Shown: in pieces, positions 16,675-25,708 of the stretch
Layout: each line of letters begins with the position of its first letter
Numbering within the stretch: the first letter of the stretch is position 1
Assembly: GCA_945871955.1 (NCBI GenBank)
Contig: CAMBXR010000024.1
Location: 1-37,200 of the forward strand
Direction: 5' to 3'
Source: an uncultured Clostridium sp.
Lineage (GTDB): Bacteria > Bacillota > Clostridia > Peptostreptococcales > Peptostreptococcaceae
DNA length: 37,200 nucleotides
Notes under the pieces: generated by a model
The model's database searches: none
Seen by the model: only the letters and a program-made list of their open reading frames with translations
What the model was told of the DNA's origin: nothing
Made by a program: the position numbers and the translations under genes

Positions 16675-18201
16675 TTATTCAGTTTCAAAAGAAATCTCTT
16701 CTTTATTAGAAGAATCATCATTTACTGTGTTATCATTATCTTCTGTATTATTGTTATCTACTGTGTTATTATTATTTTGATTGTCATTATTCTGATTATT
16801 ATTTGGTTTATTATTATGATGATTACTATTTGGTTTAAAAGAAGTATTATCTTCATCTTTTAATACTACATTTTCTTCTTTCTTAGTTCCAACAGCCACC
16901 ACTTCTTGTTTTGGTGGATAATAAGAAGTTGCTACTTTCTCTTTTTTTACTTCTTTTCCATTTTTATCATAATAAATTCTATAAGTTGATACTGTATATG
17001 AACTTCTTCCACGTTCTATAACTTTTTCTTTTCCTTCTTCTAGAGTTGGATCTTTTTCTTTTTTTGTAGGTGCATCACTTACTTTATCCGTAGTAGTTGA
17101 TATTTTTATATTTTGTTTATCTCCATCATTTCCATAAATTTGACAAGTAACTACACCATTACTGTAATAGTTTTGTACATATACAGGTTGATTATAGTTA
17201 TTTTTAAATACAAAATCTAATCCATTATCAGATACTGTGGCATCTCTTCCTTTATCAACATAACTTGATGGTATTGAGTGATTTGAAACTTTAACTATGT
17301 CAAGTCCTGCATATAAAACTGCATTATATAGTGTAGTTGATACTTGACATACACCACCACCTACACCTTGTACAGCTTCTCCTCCTATTATTACAGTTGC
17401 ATTTTTATATCCATTTTTTGTAGTTCTTAAACCAGTATGCTTATTATAAGAGAATTCTTCTCCTGGCATTAATAAAACACCACTTGTTCTTTCTGTAGCT
17501 AATTTTATATTTTCCACTCTACCTGGGCTCACATCAGATAAAACTGTTTTGTAACTTCCAAGTAGTGTATTTACATTTTTTAAATCATCTTTTGTTATTT
17601 GCGGTTCCACCTTTGTAACTACAAGATTTTCTTTATATAACCCTTCTTGTAATGATTTTTCAAGGTTTGCTAAAGTAGCATTTAAATCTACTTGTATACC
17701 TGCTTTTTCTTCTATTACATTTATATTTCCATTAGAAATATCTAAACGTGCATTTTCCATTTCTATATTAACTTCTTCAGATATTTTTTCTAATGCTTCT
17801 TTTAATTTGTCTTTATTAATATCTAAAGCTACATTTAAATGATTTTCTATACCAATATTAGACTTTAACATATCAATTATGTTTAAAAATATATTTTTGC
17901 TTCTATTAACATTAAATGCATTGTCTATTGTTTTTTCTATATTATAATTAACTCCTACATCGTCTGGGTTAATGTCCCACACTTTATCTTTATAAGTGAA
18001 TGTTATTATATCTATATTACATTCATTTTTTATTTTTTCTTTAGCTTCTTCTTTGCTTAAATTACCTACATTTACATCTTTTATATATGTGTTTTTAGCT
18101 ATTTTATCAGCATTAATTTGACTATAACCAAACCCCATAACTAAAATCAAAATACTACTTAATATGAAAATCGCTAAATTTATTCCTCTTAGTCTCTTCA
18201 T
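16675..18201 (-). CDS. VanW/G5-domain cell wall protein
   Basis: 508 residues. An N-terminal membrane anchor or signal (8-27) is followed by a YoaR-like putative peptidoglycan-binding domain (about 75-200), a VanW domain (about 215-345 with MPGEEFSYNKHTGLRT and GGGVCQVSTTLYNA at 281-294), a G5 domain (about 365-440), and a low-complexity Asn/Asp-rich tail (about 450-505). This architecture is widespread in clostridia; the VanW domain has no settled activity, and G5 domains bind glycans or zinc. The tail probably acts as a wall spacer. The gene starts 30 bases after the 461-residue membrane protein gene, so the two form an operon that ends at the terminator behind it. Confidence 0.9.
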   Translation of the reverse strand: MKRLRGINLAIFILSSILILVMGFGYSQINADKIAKNTYIKDVNVGNLSKEEAKEKIKNECNIDIITFTYKDKVWDINPDDVGVNYNIEKTIDNAFNVNRSKNIFLNIIDMLKSNIGIENHLNVALDINKDKLKEALEKISEEVNIEMENARLDISNGNINVIEEKAGIQVDLNATLANLEKSLQEGLYKENLVVTKVEPQITKDDLKNVNTLLGSYKTVLSDVSPGRVENIKLATERTSGVLLMPGEEFSYNKHTGLRTTKNGYKNATVIIGGEAVQGVGGGVCQVSTTLYNAVLYAGLDIVKVSNHSIPSSYVDKGRDATVSDNGLDFVFKNNYNQPVYVQNYYSNGVVTCQIYGNDGDKQNIKISTTTDKVSDAPTKKEKDPTLEEGKEKVIERGRSSYTVSTYRIYYDKNGKEVKKEKVATSYYPPKQEVVAVGTKKEENVVLKDEDNTSFKPNSNHHNNKPNNNQNNDNQNNNNTVDNNNTEDNDNTVNDDSSNKEEISFETE

Positions 18202-18231
18202 AATTTATCTCCTTATTTCAGTCAGTATACC

Positions 18232-19617
18232 TTAAAAACGTTGAACTTTATCATTTATTAAAATATAAGTAGTTTTATCATAAATATTAACCATATAAAT
18301 TTCTTTTGGTTTAAACCATCCTGCTTTAACAGAAAAATAGTAGTATATATCACCATTTTTTTTCATTTTATTCTTTAAATCATCATTTACGTATTTTTTT
18401 AATTTATTACTTTCTATTGATTCAATACTCTTATATTTTGCGCCTTTTTCCTCTAATTTATTTTCTAGTACATATTTACCTTCTTCTTTATCAATAGAAA
18501 AAATAATTTCACCACTATTTTCATCTATTTTAAAATATGCATCACTATAGTTGCATTCATAGTCTTTTTTATCAGACTTATATGAATACATTTTTTTAGT
18601 TTCAGTATCTATTAGCACTTCATTTATTATTTTTTGATTTTTAAGTACTTCACCATAATAATATCTCTTACCATTTACTGTTTGTAAGTAAGATACTACA
18701 GATAAGTCTTTTTTATTTTCATCGCTTCTTCTACATATTAAACTAATAATATCATCACTTGTCATAGTATAATTTGAAATATATTTATTATACTCATCTT
18801 CTAGTTTCTTGATTTCTTCTTCATCATAATACGGATTTAGATATCCTAAATTTTTTAAAGCTTCTTCATACTTACCTTCTTTAGCTAAATTCTTAGCTTG
18901 ATTAATATAATAGTCATGCATAACATTGATACATTCTTTTTTTGCACTTTGTGCTAAAGAATAATATTTCTCATCTTCTTTAATTACTTTATCATATGCA
19001 CTTATAGCCTCATGATATTTTTTAATCGATTGATTTCTTGTTCCCTCTTTATAAACTTTTCTAGATTCATAAAGTATTTTAATATTTTGTTTATATTCCT
19101 CTAACCCTTCATTTATACCCTTTAAAGAAGAAGTTATTTGTAAATAAGATTGTGCCGATTCATATGTAATATTTTCTTCTTTATACATTTGATTTACTCT
19201 TTTTCCTAAATCAATCAAACTAGTTGGATCTATAATTATAGGGTCAAGTGCATTAACTATATTTATAAGTCCCATATATTGTTCCTTTGTTATTTGACCG
19301 TTTATATACATGTCACCCTTATTCATAAGTAAAGAAGAAAGTTTTTTAGATACTTTATTATTTAATCTGTTCATTTTAGAATCAGAAAACTCTTTTTCTA
19401 AGTCATCATAATAAGTTTTTGCCATACCATACTGTCTATCATCTATATATTTAACTAAAGTATCAACTTCACTACTTATATTGAAGTTATCACTACTAAA
19501 AAATAAAACTATAATTAGAAATAATAGCGCTAATAGAGAAAATGAAACTCTCATAATATTTTGTCTATTATTATATATTAAATCAACAATTTTATCATAA
19601 AATGCCTTAAAATTCAT
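18232..19617 (-). CDS. single-pass membrane protein with TPR-like helical domain
   Basis: Not recognised as a named family. 461 residues: a short cytoplasmic N-terminus with Arg/Lys, one membrane helix (about 24-42, SFSLLALLFLIIVLFF), then an extracellular helical region (about 55-280) with TPR-like pairs (RNQSIKKYHEAISAYDKVI, NQAKNLAKEGKYEEALKNLGY) and a beta-rich C-terminal domain (about 300-461) full of Tyr/Lys, similar in feel to NTF2 or PepSY-like folds. Architecture resembles the other TPR membrane protein but without its inner TPR half. Promoter upstream at 19662-19690; VanW-domain gene 30 bases downstream. Confidence 0.78.
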   Translation of the reverse strand: MNFKAFYDKIVDLIYNNRQNIMRVSFSLLALLFLIIVLFFSSDNFNISSEVDTLVKYIDDRQYGMAKTYYDDLEKEFSDSKMNRLNNKVSKKLSSLLMNKGDMYINGQITKEQYMGLINIVNALDPIIIDPTSLIDLGKRVNQMYKEENITYESAQSYLQITSSLKGINEGLEEYKQNIKILYESRKVYKEGTRNQSIKKYHEAISAYDKVIKEDEKYYSLAQSAKKECINVMHDYYINQAKNLAKEGKYEEALKNLGYLNPYYDEEEIKKLEDEYNKYISNYTMTSDDIISLICRRSDENKKDLSVVSYLQTVNGKRYYYGEVLKNQKIINEVLIDTETKKMYSYKSDKKDYECNYSDAYFKIDENSGEIIFSIDKEEGKYVLENKLEEKGAKYKSIESIESNKLKKYVNDDLKNKMKKNGDIYYYFSVKAGWFKPKEIYMVNIYDKTTYILINDKVQRF

Positions 19618-19661
19618 TTTTTCTTCCTTTCCTCAGTTAATATCCCATAAAACTTCTATTA

Positions 19662-19690
19662 ATTATAACATAAATAGATTTTTTTTTCAT
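19662..19690 (-). promoter_or_regulatory. sigma-A promoter of the TPR-VanW operon
   Basis: Minus strand: ATGAAA (19690-19685), 17 bases, TATAAT (19667-19662) with a TGT extension before the -10. Confidence 0.65.
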
Positions 19691-19696
19691 TTATCT

Positions 19697-19718
19697 TCAT
19701 AAAAGATTATCATCTTTT
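19697..19718 (-). terminator. weak terminator after the PP2C gene
   Basis: 7-bp stem AAAAGAT/ATCTTTT with loop GATA, 25 bases past the phosphatase stop. The T tract is short, so read-through into the operon below is plausible. Confidence 0.45.
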
Positions 19719-19743
19719 CTAATTATAATTAATTTAGTAGTGA

Positions 19744-20505
19744 TTATAATAAATTAATAAAAATTATACTTATATCATCTAAGCTCCTATTTTCACTTAA
19801 TTTTATTAAATGTTTATCGTAGTTTTTCTCTAATAAATACTTTGAAAAAATGCTTTTTTTGTACTTTATAATAGTATCATTTATATCTTCTATCATATCA
19901 TCATAAGAAACAAAACTATTTTCAAATCCATCGGAAAAGATAATAATATCACTAGTATCTTTTTCATTCTTTTCAATTTTATATATTATTTTCTCATAAG
20001 ATTTTTCTTGTGACATAGATTCAACTATATTTTTTTTATAAACTGGTAGAGCATTTTCTATTTTATTATGTTTTTTTAATAAAATATCACCATCTCCCAA
20101 TTTCATATATAATATATAATTTTCTTTTATTAAAACTAATAATAAAGTAGTTCCATACTTAAAAGTATTATATTTAAATACACTAGGTAAATTTTCTTTC
20201 ATATCTAAACTAACTAAATATCTCCATTTATCACACATTTCTTTTTGTAAAACTTTCTCTTTTAATAAAATTTCTATCTCATTCATATCTTTATTTATAT
20301 ATTTTTTTATAACCTCAATAGCAGCCTTACATGCAAATTTAGAACCCTTATGACTATATGTAAAAAAATCACCACTATGTCCATCTGCAATAGTACAAAT
20401 TAAACCTTCAGGCATACTTTCAATTTCCAAATAGTCTTGAGAAGATTTATTATTAATTTTATTTTTATAACCGACTATACTTTTATTAAAAACATAGAAG
20501 TTCAT
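19744..20505 (-). CDS. PP2C-family (PPM) Ser/Thr phosphatase
   Basis: Mn/Mg-dependent protein phosphatase, 253 residues, cytoplasmic. Motifs in order: SSQDY (Asp24), IADGHSGD (Asp41, Gly42), YGTTLLLVLI (about 117-126), LGDGD (137-140), IIFSDGFEN (Asp192) and SLDDISIIFI (Asp243/Asp244). The metal-binding aspartates are all present, so it should be active. It is the short bacterial type without SpoIIE or sensory domains. No Ser/Thr kinase gene is in the window. The flanking genes encode TPR, WG and small membrane proteins, possible partners or substrates by position only. GGGGAGGAAT lies before the ATG. Confidence 0.9.
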   Translation of the reverse strand: MNFYVFNKSIVGYKNKINNKSSQDYLEIESMPEGLICTIADGHSGDFFTYSHKGSKFACKAAIEVIKKYINKDMNEIEILLKEKVLQKEMCDKWRYLVSLDMKENLPSVFKYNTFKYGTTLLLVLIKENYILYMKLGDGDILLKKHNKIENALPVYKKNIVESMSQEKSYEKIIYKIEKNEKDTSDIIIFSDGFENSFVSYDDMIEDINDTIIKYKKSIFSKYLLEKNYDKHLIKLSENRSLDDISIIFINLL

Positions 20506-20550
20506 AATATTCCTCCCCTACTTTTACTCTTATAAAATAATATGTGTATA

Positions 20551-20593
20551 AAAATAAAAAAACCGCAAATTTATTTTACATAAATTGCGGTTT
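20551..20593 (-). terminator. terminator after the small basic membrane protein gene
   Basis: 14-bp stem with one bulged A (arms near 20560-20574 and 20580-20593) then TTTTTTTATTTTT on the minus strand; 18 bases past the stop. Confidence 0.88.
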
Positions 20594-20610
20594 ATTAAAA
20601 ATCTTATTTA

Positions 20611-20955
20611 CTAAGAAATTCTTTTTCTTCTTTGAACAGATCTTTTTGCTTTTCTACTTGTTGCAGTAGGAACACTTTTCCTAGAGACTTTAACTGGTTT
20701 TGCAAAAACATAATCTATTCTTAATAAACATACTCCAGCTGTTGAAAATAATGTTGTTATAAGTGCTAATTTAAAATAATAACTAAATGAAATATGTATT
20801 CCCATTATTGAATTTATTATTACTAATGCAATGCCCATTGCAAAGCATACAGCTAAAGATTTTATAAAAATTTCTGATATTTTAAATATAATGCTTAATA
20901 CATGTTTAAATCTATTTATGAAATTTTTCTTCAGTCTCTTAAATGTTTTTTTCAT
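20611..20955 (-). CDS. small, very basic membrane protein
   Basis: Not recognised. 114 residues: basic N-terminus (KKTFKRLKKNFINRFKH), then hydrophobic segments at about 22-48 and 58-80, probably two membrane helices, then a strongly basic tail (RKAKRSVQRRKRIS). Both termini are likely cytoplasmic and could bind nucleic acid or acidic phospholipid. A GTG three codons upstream belongs to the GAGGTGAGGGG ribosome binding site, so the ATG at 20955 is used. Divergent from the cotE-like gene across a 225-base gap. Confidence 0.75.
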   Translation of the reverse strand: MKKTFKRLKKNFINRFKHVLSIIFKISEIFIKSLAVCFAMGIALVIINSIMGIHISFSYYFKLALITTLFSTAGVCLLRIDYVFAKPVKVSRKSVPTATSRKAKRSVQRRKRIS

Positions 20956-21117
20956 GCCCCTCACCTCAACTTTACATATATATTATAAAATAACATTATA
21001 CTAATAATAATAACAAACTTATACAACATTGGCAATATTTATGATATATATTGTAGAAAAAAAATTATTTTTTATTTTATAAATTAGAACCTTCATTATA
21101 TATACTTTATATTTGTA

Positions 21118-21145
21118 ACATTAAGCCTTTGAAATTAATAAAATA
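21118..21145 (+). promoter_or_regulatory. possible sigma-K-like promoter of the cotE-like gene
   Basis: ACA (21118-21120), 16 bases, AATAAAATA (21137-21145), which fits the sigma-K pattern AC-16/17-CATAnnnTA except for the first C. The surrounding DNA is so AT-rich that a chance match is quite possible. C. difficile cotE is a mother-cell gene, which makes the match worth noting. Confidence 0.3.
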
Positions 21146-21180
21146 AATAGATATATAATTCTTTTAGCGAGGTGATTTTT

Positions 21181-22956
21181 ATGACATGTCTTCCAAACTT
21201 AGGAGAAAAGGCACCAGATTTTAAAGCAAATACTACATTTGGTCCTATAAAGCTTTCTGATTACTGCGGAAAATGGGTAGTATTATTTTCCCATCCAGGA
21301 GATTTCACACCAGTATGTACAACTGAATTTTTAGCCTTCGCAACTTCGGCTAATGAATTCGAAAAGCGAAATACTCAATTAATAGGTCTTAGTATTGATA
21401 GCAATGCTTCCCATTTAGCCTGGGTATATAATATATTACAAATTACAGGAGTAACTATACCTTTTCCAATTATTGAAGATAGAGATATGAAAATAGCAAA
21501 TCTTTACGGTATGATTTCTAAACCTTTAAGCAATACGTCAACTGTAAGAACTGTTTTCATTATAGATGATAAACAAATATTAAGAACTATTCTTTATTAT
21601 CCACTTTCTACTGGCAGAAATATACCAGAAATTCTTAGAATATTAGATTCTCTGCAAACTGTTGACAAATGTAATGTTGTAACTCCTGCAAATTGGTTGC
21701 CTGGTACACCAGTATTACTTCCACCACCAAAGACTTTCAAAGAACTACAAGAAAGAATTAATAGTTGTAACAAAAAATATAAATGCTTAGATTGGTATAT
21801 TTGCTTTATTGAAGATGAATGTAACAAATGTAAAAAAAGAATAAAATCTTCAAAAAAAGCAATTGAGAAAAACAAATCTCTAACAAGACCTCCAATAGAT
21901 GTAGAGCTAGAACCTGTAACACAAAATCCAAACTGTCCTTATTTATCTCCTATAGTTGGTGAATATGTTTTGGGAAATCCAAAAAACGTAGATCCAAGTT
22001 TTTTAGATTTTGTGATTTATGCTTTTGTCGAAATTGATTCAAATGGTGGGCTAATAGTTCCTGCTCCATCTTATCTAAATTCTTTAGTTAAATTAAGAGA
22101 TATTAATCCAGACCTTGAAGTAATAGCTGCTATTGGTGGATGGGGGGCTGATGGGTTCTCTGATGCAGCTTTAACACCTACATCTAGATATACTTTTGCT
22201 AGAAATGTACAAAATCTTATAAAAGAATATAATCTAGATGGAATTGATATTGATTGGGAGTATCCTGGTAGTAGCGCTTCAGGAATTAAATCAAGACCAC
22301 AAGATAAGGAAAACTTTACTCTTTTATTAACTGCTTTAAGAGATGTGCTTGGACCTAATACTTGGATTAGTGTGGCAGGAACTGGAGATAACGATTATCT
22401 AAGAAGAAGTGCAGATATATCTGCAATAGCTCCTCTTATTACACATTTTAACTTAATGAGCTATGATTTTACTGCAGGAGAAACAGGTGAAAATGCTAAA
22501 AGACATCAAGCCAACTTATTTAACTCAAACTTCTCTTTACCTGGATATAGTGTGGATACTATGGTAAATACTCTAATTGATGCAGGTATGCCATCTGAAA
22601 AAATACTTCTTGGTATACCTTTTTATGGACGACTTGGAGCTACAATAACTAAATCTTACGATGAACTTAGAACAGATTATATAAATAAAGATGGTTTCCA
22701 ATATAATTTTGATAATGATGCAAAAGTTCCTTATTTAGTAAAAGACGGAGAATTTGCCATGTCCTTTGATAACGAAGTTTCAACATATTTAAAAGCACAA
22801 TATGCACTTCAAAACTGTTTAGGCGGTATATTCTCATGGCAGTCAACTTTTGATCAAGCTGATATTCTTGCAAGAGCTATGTATGAATCTATAAACAATC
22901 CACTTGGATACAAAGAAGAACTAGAAAATACTTTTGGAAATATTCCTTCTTTATAA
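21181..22956 (+). CDS. cotE: peroxiredoxin-chitinase fusion, CotE-like spore coat protein
   Basis: 591 residues with two enzymes in one chain. Residues 1-165 are a 1-Cys-type peroxiredoxin: PGDFTPVCTTEF with peroxidatic Cys46 and Thr43, and conserved Arg123 in TVRTVF. A Cys-rich linker (about 195-222; Cys196, 202, 208, 214, 217) follows. Residues 252-585 are a family 18 glycoside hydrolase with AAIGGWG and the catalytic DGIDIDWEYP (Glu360). This arrangement is known from C. difficile CotE, a spore coat protein with both activities. This one is about 120 residues shorter than C. difficile's. No signal peptide, as expected of a coat protein made in the mother cell. A GTG three codons upstream is inside the GAGGTG ribosome binding site, so the ATG at 21181 is the start. 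Own terminator downstream. Confidence 0.93.
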   Translation: MTCLPNLGEKAPDFKANTTFGPIKLSDYCGKWVVLFSHPGDFTPVCTTEFLAFATSANEFEKRNTQLIGLSIDSNASHLAWVYNILQITGVTIPFPIIEDRDMKIANLYGMISKPLSNTSTVRTVFIIDDKQILRTILYYPLSTGRNIPEILRILDSLQTVDKCNVVTPANWLPGTPVLLPPPKTFKELQERINSCNKKYKCLDWYICFIEDECNKCKKRIKSSKKAIEKNKSLTRPPIDVELEPVTQNPNCPYLSPIVGEYVLGNPKNVDPSFLDFVIYAFVEIDSNGGLIVPAPSYLNSLVKLRDINPDLEVIAAIGGWGADGFSDAALTPTSRYTFARNVQNLIKEYNLDGIDIDWEYPGSSASGIKSRPQDKENFTLLLTALRDVLGPNTWISVAGTGDNDYLRRSADISAIAPLITHFNLMSYDFTAGETGENAKRHQANLFNSNFSLPGYSVDTMVNTLIDAGMPSEKILLGIPFYGRLGATITKSYDELRTDYINKDGFQYNFDNDAKVPYLVKDGEFAMSFDNEVSTYLKAQYALQNCLGGIFSWQSTFDQADILARAMYESINNPLGYKEELENTFGNIPSL

Positions 22957-22975
22957 TTATATACTTCTATTTATT

Positions 22976-23003
22976 AGGGTTGAAAATATTCAACCCTTTT
23001 TTA
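22976..23003 (+). terminator. terminator after the cotE-like gene
   Basis: 9-bp perfect stem AGGGTTGAA/TTCAACCCT with loop AATA, then TTTTTTA. Confidence 0.93.
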
Positions 23004-23090
23004 CGTATAAAATATACTTTTATATTATATAAAGTATATTTTAAGTATTAAAAATAGATACTATTCCTATAAATATTTAGGAGATATAAA

Positions 23091-23807
23091 ATGGATAAAA
23101 AACTTATAATTACAACATTGATTTTTTTCACTTTACTATATTGTGGATGCGAAATAAGTAATCTAAATAATTATAAAAACACAGTAAAATTAGCAACCTC
23201 TGATATAAAACAATTAATAGGAGTGACTTATGATGATATTGATAAAATTTATGGTGCTCCAGAAAAATCTACTTATTATGTAAATAAAAGTGACTTGTCC
23301 TCTCTTCAAGGAAATTATATTACTCTTCGGGATTTTAATCATCATTTTATTATAAAAGCTTATTATAATACTGGTGACAAAGATGCTTATATTGTCCTTT
23401 GGTACAAAAATAATAAGGTAATTGAAGCCTTATTTAATGAAACAGATATTATAAGCAAAGATAGTTTTTGTAGCGAAGTAAATAATACAGACTTTAAAAT
23501 AGATTATTTTAGTTCTTCTTCACATTTAAGAAATAAATATAATTTAGAAGAATATAAAACTTATATTGGTGATAATATTTATAGTTTCAATAAAAAATAT
23601 AATTTATCTTGCCCTAAAATAGCAGTTAATTTCTTAAATAGTAATAAAATACTTTATTTTTATTATATAGACAAATCTAAAAATGAATATGAAGATAACT
23701 ATTTATTTATAGTTAGTAACAATAATAAAATAACATATATTAATACTGTCAATTCTTCTAAAATTTGTGAAACTATTTTAGAATACATAAAAAAAGATAT
23801 AGGATAA
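23091..23807 (+). CDS. putative lipoprotein of unknown function
   Basis: Not recognised. 238 residues with a signal sequence of basic start and hydrophobic 5-17, ending LLYCGC. Cys18 or Cys20 could be lipidated, but neither fits a standard lipobox well. The middle (about 40-65, LIGVTYDDIDKIYGAPEKS) resembles the start of BLIP/SmpA-type domains, where a short helix recognises a 'G-x-P' turn; this is a weak pattern match only. The rest is Asn/Tyr/Lys-rich. AGGAGATATAAA lies before the ATG. Transcribed convergently with the AbgT-type gene. Confidence 0.75.
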   Translation: MDKKLIITTLIFFTLLYCGCEISNLNNYKNTVKLATSDIKQLIGVTYDDIDKIYGAPEKSTYYVNKSDLSSLQGNYITLRDFNHHFIIKAYYNTGDKDAYIVLWYKNNKVIEALFNETDIISKDSFCSEVNNTDFKIDYFSSSSHLRNKYNLEEYKTYIGDNIYSFNKKYNLSCPKIAVNFLNSNKILYFYYIDKSKNEYEDNYLFIVSNNNKITYINTVNSSKICETILEYIKKDIG

Positions 23808-23836
23808 ATGTATAACTATACATACTACCCTATATC
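23796..23836 (+). terminator. hairpin between convergent genes
   Basis: GATATAGG/CCTATATC outer stem with an inner ATGTATA/TATACAT stem, overlapping the end of the lipoprotein gene. There is no U-tract on either strand, so termination is uncertain. Confidence 0.3.
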
Positions 23837-23871
23837 TATATATAAAAAATAAGTATATGAGTTTTATTATT

Positions 23872-25452
23872 TTACATTGTAAGTGATACTCCAGGTCCTA
23901 AAGGAAGTCCTGTTACCATCCATATTGCAAGTAATATAGACCATCCTATTAAGAATATTACTGAATAAGGTACCATTGTAGATATAATAGTTCCTATACC
24001 TGCTTTTTTATCGTATTTTTGAGCAAATACAACTATCATAGCAAAGTATGACATAAGTGGTGATATTATATTAGTTGTAGAATCACCTATTCTATATGCA
24101 ACTTGTGTAAGTTCTGGAGATATACCAACTTTCATAAACATTGGTAAAAACACTGGTGCAAGTATTGCCCATTTAGCTGAAGCTGAACCCATAAATAAGT
24201 TTATAAATCCAGTAAATAAAACGAATAATATCATTAATATTATAGGACTAACATTTAAACTTTGTAAAAGTTCTGCTCCTTTTAATGCTAATATAGTACC
24301 TAAGTTTGTATATGAGAAGTAGTTTACAAATTGTGCTGCCACAAATGATAATGCTATATATGCTCCCATTGATTTCATAGCATTTTCTAATGAAGCACAA
24401 ACATCTTTTTCATTTTTAAATACTCCTGCCACTTTACCATAAACTATAGATGGAACTAAGAATATTATTGTTAATATTGGAACAAATCCATTCATCAGTG
24501 GTGAATGATCTATTATACTTCCAGTTTCTGCATTTCTAAGCATACCATTTTGAGGTATAGTAAGTACTGCTACTAATGCTATTAATGCTAAGAAAGTAAA
24601 GTTAGCCATTTTTAATGCTTTTTGTTCTTTTTTACTTAATTCTTTTAAAGAGTTATCTTCTTTAATATCTTTTTCTAAAGAGTTTTTTGATAATCTTGGT
24701 TCAACTATTTTATCAGTTATAAACCAACCAAGACCTGTTATTAAAAAAGTAGACACCATCATGAAAAACATATTTGCTGTAGGTGATACTACATAGTTTG
24801 GATCTATCATTTTTGCCGCTTCTGTAGAAAGGCCAGCTAACATTGGATCTATTGTTCCAACTATTAAATTTGCACTAAATCCTCCTGATACCCCAGCAAA
24901 TCCTGCTGCAAGACCAGCTAAAGGATGTCTACCAAATGACATAAATATAAGAGCCCCTAATGGAACTAAAACAACGTATCCTGCATCTGATGCTATATTT
25001 GACATAACACCAAGGAAAATAACCATCGGCGTAACAAGTTGTGCTGGTGTAACTTGAACAGATTTCTTAAGTAAAGCAGATATATATCCACTCCCTTCTG
25101 CTACACCTATACCAAGCATAGCAACTAATACCATTCCAAGTGGTGCGAAAGTAACGAAGTTATTAACTGCGTTTTCTAACATATATACGATACCTTCTGT
25201 TGAAAGTAAGTTTACTGCAGTTATAGTTTGCTGTGAAATTTCATTAGTTGTTCTATCAATTAACTCTCCTGTTGCTGAAACTTCCATCACAGAACATATT
25301 GCTGATATAACCATTATAGCTAAACAGAATAATCCAAATAAAGTAATTGGGTGTGGTAAATTATTTCCCACTCTTTCAATCATATCAAGATTCTTTTGAA
25401 AGAAACTTTTCTTTTCCCTTTTCGATTGAACATTTTTTGCAATTGTGCTCAT
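23872..25452 (-). CDS. abgT: AbgT-family transporter
   Basis: 526-residue multi-spanning membrane protein of the AbgT/YdaH type, with hairpin and scaffold segments such as APLGMVLVAMLGIGVAEGSG and GVMSNIASDAGYVVLVPLGA, and the C-terminal GSASAKWAILAPVFLPM. Named for import of p-aminobenzoyl-glutamate (a folate breakdown product). Other members have been reported to act as drug or sulfonamide exporters, so the substrate is not settled. An ATG seven codons upstream is part of the AAAAGGGAGGAA ribosome binding site, so the start at 25452 is chosen. It has its own sigma-A promoter. No peptidase partner (AbgA/AbgB-like) is nearby. Confidence 0.9.
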   Translation of the reverse strand: MSTIAKNVQSKREKKSFFQKNLDMIERVGNNLPHPITLFGLFCLAIMVISAICSVMEVSATGELIDRTTNEISQQTITAVNLLSTEGIVYMLENAVNNFVTFAPLGMVLVAMLGIGVAEGSGYISALLKKSVQVTPAQLVTPMVIFLGVMSNIASDAGYVVLVPLGALIFMSFGRHPLAGLAAGFAGVSGGFSANLIVGTIDPMLAGLSTEAAKMIDPNYVVSPTANMFFMMVSTFLITGLGWFITDKIVEPRLSKNSLEKDIKEDNSLKELSKKEQKALKMANFTFLALIALVAVLTIPQNGMLRNAETGSIIDHSPLMNGFVPILTIIFLVPSIVYGKVAGVFKNEKDVCASLENAMKSMGAYIALSFVAAQFVNYFSYTNLGTILALKGAELLQSLNVSPIILMILFVLFTGFINLFMGSASAKWAILAPVFLPMFMKVGISPELTQVAYRIGDSTTNIISPLMSYFAMIVVFAQKYDKKAGIGTIISTMVPYSVIFLIGWSILLAIWMVTGLPLGPGVSLTM

Positions 25453-25484
25453 TAATAATTCCTCCCTTTTCATATGTTAAACTT

Positions 25485-25513
25485 ATTCTATATTTCCAGT
25501 TATTTTTTGTCAA
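25485..25513 (-). promoter_or_regulatory. sigma-A promoter of the AbgT-type gene
   Basis: Minus strand: TTGACA (25513-25508), 17 bases, TAGAAT (25490-25485). Confidence 0.85.
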
Positions 25514-25588
25514 TTTTTAGATAAAAAATAAATTTTAATTTTTAAATTAGCGCAATTTTCTGTACATTTTTATATTTCTAATTTTTTT

Positions 25589-25638
25589 AAAAAAATAATC
25601 CATAGAAAATATAGTATTTTCAATGGATTATTTTTTTT
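25589..25638 (-). terminator. terminator after the DinG-family gene
   Basis: AATAATCCAT/ATGGATTATT outer stem with an inner GAAAATA/TATTTTC stem, flanked by A and T runs; minus-strand tail TTTTTTT. 70 bases past the stop. Confidence 0.85.
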
Positions 25639-25708
25639 GTATATTATTATATTTTTTTATAGAAACCATATAATTTTTTCATTACGTTTTTACTTTTTAA
25701 TTTAAAAC

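Noticed and set aside
12127-20955. TerY-P phosphorylation triad (vWA, PP2C, kinase)
   Set aside because: Only a PP2C protein is present; no vWA domain, kinase or tellurite-type protein is encoded.
23091-23807. Firm assignment as a SmpA/BamE-type protein
   Set aside because: Only a short helix-turn pattern is shared, and Gram-positive cells lack the outer membrane machinery; left as unknown lipoprotein.
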